In this document: one piece after another, positions 59,538-64,000 of the stretch
Layout: each line of letters starts with the position of its first letter
Position numbering within the stretch: the stretch's first letter is position 1
Assembly (NCBI RefSeq): GCF_902459535.1
Contig: NZ_LR699553.1
Coordinates: forward strand, 620,001 to 684,000
From: Paraburkholderia dioscoreae
GTDB taxonomy: Bacteria > Pseudomonadota > Gammaproteobacteria > Burkholderiales > Burkholderiaceae
Direction of reading: 5' to 3'
Length of the DNA stretch: 64,000 nt
Notes under the pieces: model-generated
Told to the model about the DNA's origin: nothing
The model's input: only the letters and a program-made list of their open reading frames with translations
Databases searched by the model: none
Translations under genes and position numbers: made by a program

Positions 59538-61061
59538 ATGACTGAGCCGATTCGCTTCTATCACCGCAACGCGATCCGCGAGATCAAGGACGCGCCCGTC
59601 ACCCGCACGGTCCTGCAATATCTGCGCGAAGACGCGCATTGCACGGGCACCAAGGAAGGCTGCGCCGAAGGCGACTGCGGCGCATGCACGGTCGTGATCG
59701 GCGAGCGCAACGAGGCGGGCGGCGTCGACTTTAAGGCGGTGAATGCCTGCATCCAGTTCGTGCCGACGCTCGACGGCAAAGCGCTCTTCACCGTCGAAGA
59801 CCTGCGCCAGCCGGACGGCTCGCTGCATCCGGTGCAGGAAGCGATGGTCGAATGTCACGGCTCGCAGTGCGGTTTCTGCACGCCGGGCTTCGTCATGTCG
59901 ATGTGGTCGCTCTACGAAAAGCACGGCCACGAGCACAGCTGCGCCAACAAAACGGTGCCGTCGCGTGAAGTGATCGGCAACGCGTTGACGGGCAACCTGT
60001 GCCGCTGCACGGGCTACCGTCCGATCGTCGACGCGGCGGTGCGCATGTTCGAAGCGCCCGCGCCGAAAGCGCCGGTGAATGTCGAGGCACTCGCCAGTAC
60101 GCTTGCCACGCTCGAGCGCACGGATACATTCCACTATCAGCACGCCGGCCAGCGGTTCGACGCACCGCGCACGGTCGAGGCACTCGCAAAGATCAAGGAA
60201 GCCGAACCGGCCACGCGCATTCTCGCCGGCAGCACGGACATCGGCCTGTGGGTCACCAAGCAGATGCGCGAGCTCGGCAACATCGTCTACGTGGGGCAGA
60301 TCGCGGGGCTGCAGAAGCTCGAAACCAATGGCGAATGGATCGAGATCGGCGCGGGTGTCAGCGTCGAAAGGGCTTACGCGGAGATCGCGAAGCAATATCC
60401 CGAACTGAACGAAATGTGGCAACGCTTCGCGTCGCTGCCGATTCGTAACGCCGGCACGCTCGGCGGCAACATTGCCAACGGCTCGCCGATCGGCGATTCG
60501 ATGCCGGGCCTGATCGCACTCGGCGCGCGCGTGATCGTGCGCGGCGGCGAGATCGAGCGCGAAATGCCGCTCGAAGACTTGTACCTCGCGTATCAGAAGA
60601 AGGACATGGCGGAGCACGAGTTTGTCGTCGGGTTGAAGGTGCCGACGCGCACCGGCGTACGCAAGAACCTGCAGTTCCGCACTTACAAGCTGTCCAAGCG
60701 TTTCGATTCAGACATCTCGGCCGTATGTGCCGCGTTCTCGTTCATCGCCGACGGCAACCTGATCCGCGAGCCGCGCATCGCATTCGGTGGCATGGCCGCC
60801 ACGTCCAAACGGGCGACGCACGCGGAAGCGGTGCTACGCGACGCCGAATGGCACGAAGCCACCGCACGGGCGGCGATGCTCGCGCTCGGCAACGACTATG
60901 CGCCGTTGTCCGACATGCGCGCGACCAGCAACTATCGCCTCGAATCGGCGAAGAACACGCTGTACCGCTTCTGGCTCGAAACGCGGCCGAACAATCCGTT
61001 GCCGAAGAGCGCGCTGGATGTGCGTGCGGTCGCCGCGGCCTGCGCGCCGGCCGGCGTCTGA
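59538..61061 (+). CDS. xdhA: Xanthine dehydrogenase small subunit (2Fe-2S, FAD)
   Basis: A 507-residue subunit. The N-terminal plant-type ferredoxin has CTGTKEGCAEGDCGACT; the second 2Fe-2S domain has CHGSQCGFCTPGFVMS and NLCRCTGYRPIVDA; the FAD domain (about 200-380) has ILAGSTDIGLWVTKQ and RNAGTLGGNIANGSPIGD. It passes electrons from molybdopterin to FAD and NAD+ in purine breakdown. xdhB follows after 29 bases. Confidence 0.96.
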   Translation: MTEPIRFYHRNAIREIKDAPVTRTVLQYLREDAHCTGTKEGCAEGDCGACTVVIGERNEAGGVDFKAVNACIQFVPTLDGKALFTVEDLRQPDGSLHPVQEAMVECHGSQCGFCTPGFVMSMWSLYEKHGHEHSCANKTVPSREVIGNALTGNLCRCTGYRPIVDAAVRMFEAPAPKAPVNVEALASTLATLERTDTFHYQHAGQRFDAPRTVEALAKIKEAEPATRILAGSTDIGLWVTKQMRELGNIVYVGQIAGLQKLETNGEWIEIGAGVSVERAYAEIAKQYPELNEMWQRFASLPIRNAGTLGGNIANGSPIGDSMPGLIALGARVIVRGGEIEREMPLEDLYLAYQKKDMAEHEFVVGLKVPTRTGVRKNLQFRTYKLSKRFDSDISAVCAAFSFIADGNLIREPRIAFGGMAATSKRATHAEAVLRDAEWHEATARAAMLALGNDYAPLSDMRATSNYRLESAKNTLYRFWLETRPNNPLPKSALDVRAVAAACAPAGV

Positions 61062-61090
61062 GAAGCCCAAAGGATACGGAGAACACAACA

Positions 61091-63463
61091 ATGAATCAGC
61101 AAGCCGAACCGTTCCTGAAAGACCTTCAGGATCTCGACGACTTCACCCAGGTCCACATCTCGCGTCCGCACGAATCCGCGCATCTGCACGTGAGCGGCCG
61201 CGCCACCTACACCGACGACATTCCGACGGTCGCCGGCACGCTGCACGCGGCGCTCGGCCTGTCGTCGAAAGCGCATGCGAAGATCGTCTCGATGTCGCTC
61301 GACAAGGTGCGCGCCACGCCGGGCGTGGTCGCGATTTTCACCGCCGACGATATCCCGGGCGTCAACGACGTCGGCCCGATCATCCACGGCGACGATCCGA
61401 TTCTCGCCGACGGCCTCGTGCAATACATCGGCCAGCCGATCTTCATCGTGGTCGCGACGTCGCATGAAACGGCGCGTCTCGCGGCACGCCGCGCGGAAAT
61501 CGTCTACGAGGAACTGCCCGCGATCCTCACCGCGCAGCAGGCGCGCGCCGCGAACCAGCACGTCCTGCCGCCGATGAAACTTGCGCGCGGCGAAGCCGGC
61601 ACGAAGATCGCCCGCGCCGCGCATCGCGAAGCCGGCGAGATGCTGCTCGGCGGTCAGGAGCAGTTCTACCTGGAAGGCCAGATCTCGTACGCGGTCCCGA
61701 AGGACGACGACGGCATGCACGTCTATTGTTCGACGCAGCACCCGACCGAAATGCAGCACATGGTCGCGCATGCATTGGGCGTGGCGTCGCATAACGTGCT
61801 GATCGAATGCCGCCGGATGGGTGGCGGCTTCGGCGGCAAGGAATCGCAATCGGGGTTGTTCGCGTGCTGCGCGGCGCTCGCCGCGTGGAAGCTGCTGTGC
61901 CCGGTGAAACTGCGTCCGGACCGCGACGACGACATGATGGTCACGGGCAAGCGCCACGATTTCCACTACACGTATGAAGTCGGTTACGACGACAAAGGTG
62001 TGATCGACGGCGTGACGGTCGACATGACCTCGCGCTGCGGCTTTTCCGCCGACCTGTCCGGTCCGGTGATGACGCGCGCGCTGTGCCACTTCGACAACGC
62101 GTACTGGCTCTCCGACGTAACGATCGACGGTTTCTGCGGCAAGACCAACACACAGTCGAACACCGCGTTCCGCGGCTTTGGCGGCCCACAAGGCGCATTC
62201 GCGATCGAATACATCATGGACAACGTGGCGCGTTCGGTGGGTGAAGATTCACTCGACGTGCGCCGCCGCAATCTGTACGGCAAGACCGAGCGCAATCAGA
62301 CGCCGTACGGCCAGATCGTCGGAGACAACGTGATCCACGAGTTGATCGACGAACTCGAAGTGACCAGCGAATACCGCGCGCGGCGCGCGGCGATCAACGA
62401 GTTCAATGCAAACAACGAAATCCTGAAGAAGGGCATGGCGCTGACGCCGGTCAAGTTCGGCATCGCGTTCAACGTGACCCACTTTAATCAGGCCGGCGCG
62501 CTCGTGCACATCTATACCGACGGTTCGGTTCTGGTGAACCACGGCGGCACCGAAATGGGCCAGGGTTTGAACACGAAGGTCGCGCAGGTCGTCGCGCATG
62601 AACTGGGCATTGGCTTTAACCGCATTCGCGTCACGGCGACCGACACCAGCAAGATCGCCAATACGTCGGCGACGGCGGCCTCGACAGGCTCCGATCTGAA
62701 CGGCAAGGCCGCGCAGGACGCCGCGCGCCAGTTGCGCGAACGTCTGTCGGCGTTTGCCGCCGGGCGCTTCGGCGCGGGGCAGGTGAGCGCGTCGGAAGTG
62801 CGCTTCGTGCATGACCGGGTCGTGGTGGGCGATTCAGTCGTGCCGTTCGAGGAAGTGATCGCGAAGGCTTACCTGGCGCGTATCCAGCTCTGGTCGGACG
62901 GTTTCTACGCGACGCCCAAGCTCTACTGGGATCAATCGAAGCTGCAAGGCCGGCCGTTCTACTACTACTCGTACGGCGCGGCCGTGTCGGAAGTGGTGAT
63001 CGATACGCTGACCGGCGAAATGCGCGTGTTGCGCGCGGATGCGTTGCACGACGTGGGCGCTTCGCTGAATCCGGCGCTCGACGTCGGCCAGGTGGAGGGC
63101 GCCTTCATTCAGGGCATGGGCTGGCTCACGACCGAAGAACTGTGGTGGAACGCGGGCGGCAAGCTGATGACGCACGCGCCGTCCACCTACAAGATTCCGA
63201 CCGTCAACGATACGCCGCCCGACTTTCGCGTGCGACTCTTCAAGAACCGCAACGCCGAGGACAGCATCCATCGTTCGAAGGCGACCGGCGAGCCGCCGCT
63301 GCTGCTGCCGTTCTCGGTGTTCTTCGCCGTGCGCGACGCGGTGTCGGCAGTCGGCGACCATAAGGTCAATCCGCCGCTGAACGCACCCGCGACCAGCGAG
63401 GAAATCCTCAAGGCAGTCGGCGCGGTGCGTGCCGCCACCGCAGCGCCGCGGCAACAAGCGTAG
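61091..63463 (+). CDS. xdhB: Xanthine dehydrogenase molybdopterin-binding subunit
   Basis: A 790-residue subunit. The domain order is hammerhead (SGRATYTDDIPTVAGTLHAA), then the Moco domains with GQEQFYLEGQISYA, ECRRMGGGFGGKESQSG, TAFRGFGGPQGAF and GGTEMGQGLNTKVAQV, and the catalytic glutamate region STGEPPLLL-like ATGEPPLLLPFSVF. It hydroxylates hypoxanthine and xanthine to urate. ATG 61091 has GGAG upstream; the longer frame to 60725 overlaps xdhA and is not credible. Confidence 0.96.
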   Translation: MNQQAEPFLKDLQDLDDFTQVHISRPHESAHLHVSGRATYTDDIPTVAGTLHAALGLSSKAHAKIVSMSLDKVRATPGVVAIFTADDIPGVNDVGPIIHGDDPILADGLVQYIGQPIFIVVATSHETARLAARRAEIVYEELPAILTAQQARAANQHVLPPMKLARGEAGTKIARAAHREAGEMLLGGQEQFYLEGQISYAVPKDDDGMHVYCSTQHPTEMQHMVAHALGVASHNVLIECRRMGGGFGGKESQSGLFACCAALAAWKLLCPVKLRPDRDDDMMVTGKRHDFHYTYEVGYDDKGVIDGVTVDMTSRCGFSADLSGPVMTRALCHFDNAYWLSDVTIDGFCGKTNTQSNTAFRGFGGPQGAFAIEYIMDNVARSVGEDSLDVRRRNLYGKTERNQTPYGQIVGDNVIHELIDELEVTSEYRARRAAINEFNANNEILKKGMALTPVKFGIAFNVTHFNQAGALVHIYTDGSVLVNHGGTEMGQGLNTKVAQVVAHELGIGFNRIRVTATDTSKIANTSATAASTGSDLNGKAAQDAARQLRERLSAFAAGRFGAGQVSASEVRFVHDRVVVGDSVVPFEEVIAKAYLARIQLWSDGFYATPKLYWDQSKLQGRPFYYYSYGAAVSEVVIDTLTGEMRVLRADALHDVGASLNPALDVGQVEGAFIQGMGWLTTEELWWNAGGKLMTHAPSTYKIPTVNDTPPDFRVRLFKNRNAEDSIHRSKATGEPPLLLPFSVFFAVRDAVSAVGDHKVNPPLNAPATSEEILKAVGAVRAATAAPRQQA

Positions 63464-63523
63464 CCGCAGTGTGCCGATGAGCCGAGAAAGCAACGCGTGG
63501 ACAACACAGTCACTGGAACTGGA

Positions 63524-64000
63524 ATGATCGCCATGAACGATTTTTCGTCCGTTCAGATTGGGCGGCGCAGCGCCGTGCAGATGCCGCGTCCGGCGCCCAT
63601 GCATATCGTGCTGTTCGGCGCGGGGCACGTCGGGCATGCGCTTATCAAGCTGCTTGGCAGCTTGCCGTGCGTTGTCCAGTGGGTCGACGAGCGCGGCGAA
63701 CTGTTCCCCGACGAAACGCCCGCCAACGTGCAGATCGAGGTAACCGATACTCCGGATGTGATCGTCGACACGGCGCCGCCGGGCGCGTATTTTCTCGTGA
63801 TGACGCACAATCACGCGCTCGATTTCTCGCTCGCCGCACGCATCATGCGGCGGCGCGATTTCACCTACTTCGGCATGATCGGTTCGAAGACGAAGCGCGT
63901 GAAATTCGAGCGGCGTTTGCTCGATCGCGGTGTGGATCCGGACCGGCTCGTGGAGATGACGTGTCCGATCGGTGTGGCCGGTATCGTCGATAAGGCGCCT
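63524..64000 (+). CDS. xdhC: Xanthine dehydrogenase accessory protein XdhC, cut by window edge
   Basis: At least 159 residues, open at the right edge. After about 25 residues comes the Rossmann domain MHIVLFGAGHVGHALIKLLG, then LVMTHNHALDFSLAARIM and YFGMIGSKTKRVKFERRLL, the XdhC C-terminal domain. The N-terminal XdhC/CoxI domain that usually comes first is absent, since only 60 bases separate this start from xdhB. XdhC inserts and sulfurates the molybdenum cofactor. The start could also be ATG 63533 or GTG 63497. Confidence 0.85.
   Translation, partial: MIAMNDFSSVQIGRRSAVQMPRPAPMHIVLFGAGHVGHALIKLLGSLPCVVQWVDERGELFPDETPANVQIEVTDTPDVIVDTAPPGAYFLVMTHNHALDFSLAARIMRRRDFTYFGMIGSKTKRVKFERRLLDRGVDPDRLVEMTCPIGVAGIVDKAP

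Overview
The window is GC-rich, gene-dense bacterial chromosome from a beta-proteobacterium of the order Burkholderiales, most like Paraburkholderia/Burkholderia. The signs are the tol-pal cluster with ybgC and cpoB, a small-ligand porin with a C-terminal phenylalanine, tandem aspT genes followed by aspD, many aromatic-catabolism genes, and intergenic repeats I associate with that group. Assignments rest on reading motifs; no database was searched.

Layout. 1-5.4 kb: an HPP/CBS membrane protein (runs off the left edge), a divergent FixK/FNR-type regulator with a likely FNR box, an atypical NRAMP metal transporter and an orphan PAS histidine kinase. 5.4-16.7 kb: a ten-gene minus-strand operon with a divergent Lrp/AsnC regulator. 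In order of transcription it holds an alpha/beta-hydrolase formamidase, an unusual tryptophan 2,3-dioxygenase, kynureninase, an amino-acid permease, a nitrilase-superfamily enzyme, a gentisate-type ring-cleavage dioxygenase, a fumarylacetoacetate-hydrolase-family enzyme, maleate isomerase, a periplasmic binding protein and a porin. Together these can be read as one complete route from an indole amino acid to pyruvate and fumarate. 17.2-23.8 kb: tRNA-Lys, then the cell-envelope operon ybgC-tolQRAB-pal-cpoB and a YdfG-type dehydrogenase. 24-29.2 kb: a ZTP riboswitch before glyA, then nrdR and five overlapping type IV minor-pilin genes. 29.2-34.7 kb: small stress/membrane proteins, a 1-Cys peroxiredoxin, gcdH with a divergent IclR regulator, and a degenerate EAL protein. 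35-44.3 kb: aromatic-acid transporter, hmgA and fahA, two MFS exporters, an enoyl-CoA hydratase, a FiwA-like protein and D-lactate dehydrogenase. 44.7-50 kb: two aspT antiporters and aspD, an aspartate-to-alanine proton-motive cycle.

50.0-57.9 kb is an accessory island of lower GC. It holds two pieces of tyrosine integrase, a KAP-like P-loop NTPase, a frameshifted gene, a compact set of unknown genes (an exported Ig-like protein, a hydrophobic-hairpin protein and a four-helix membrane protein, which could be an effector/immunity set), a second pair of unknown genes on the other strand, and a 1.36-kb unit bounded by inverted repeats that contains a candidate structured RNA and one gene. The genes on either side (aspD and an MFS gene) converge on the island. 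Both show a drift to G/T-rich codons toward their 3' ends, and both are followed by the same ~50-bp repeat.

58-64 kb: the MFS gene and the xanthine dehydrogenase operon xdhA-xdhB-xdhC, the last cut by the right edge and apparently lacking its usual N-terminal domain. The most promising places for something new are the tryptophan-to-maleate operon and the accessory island.
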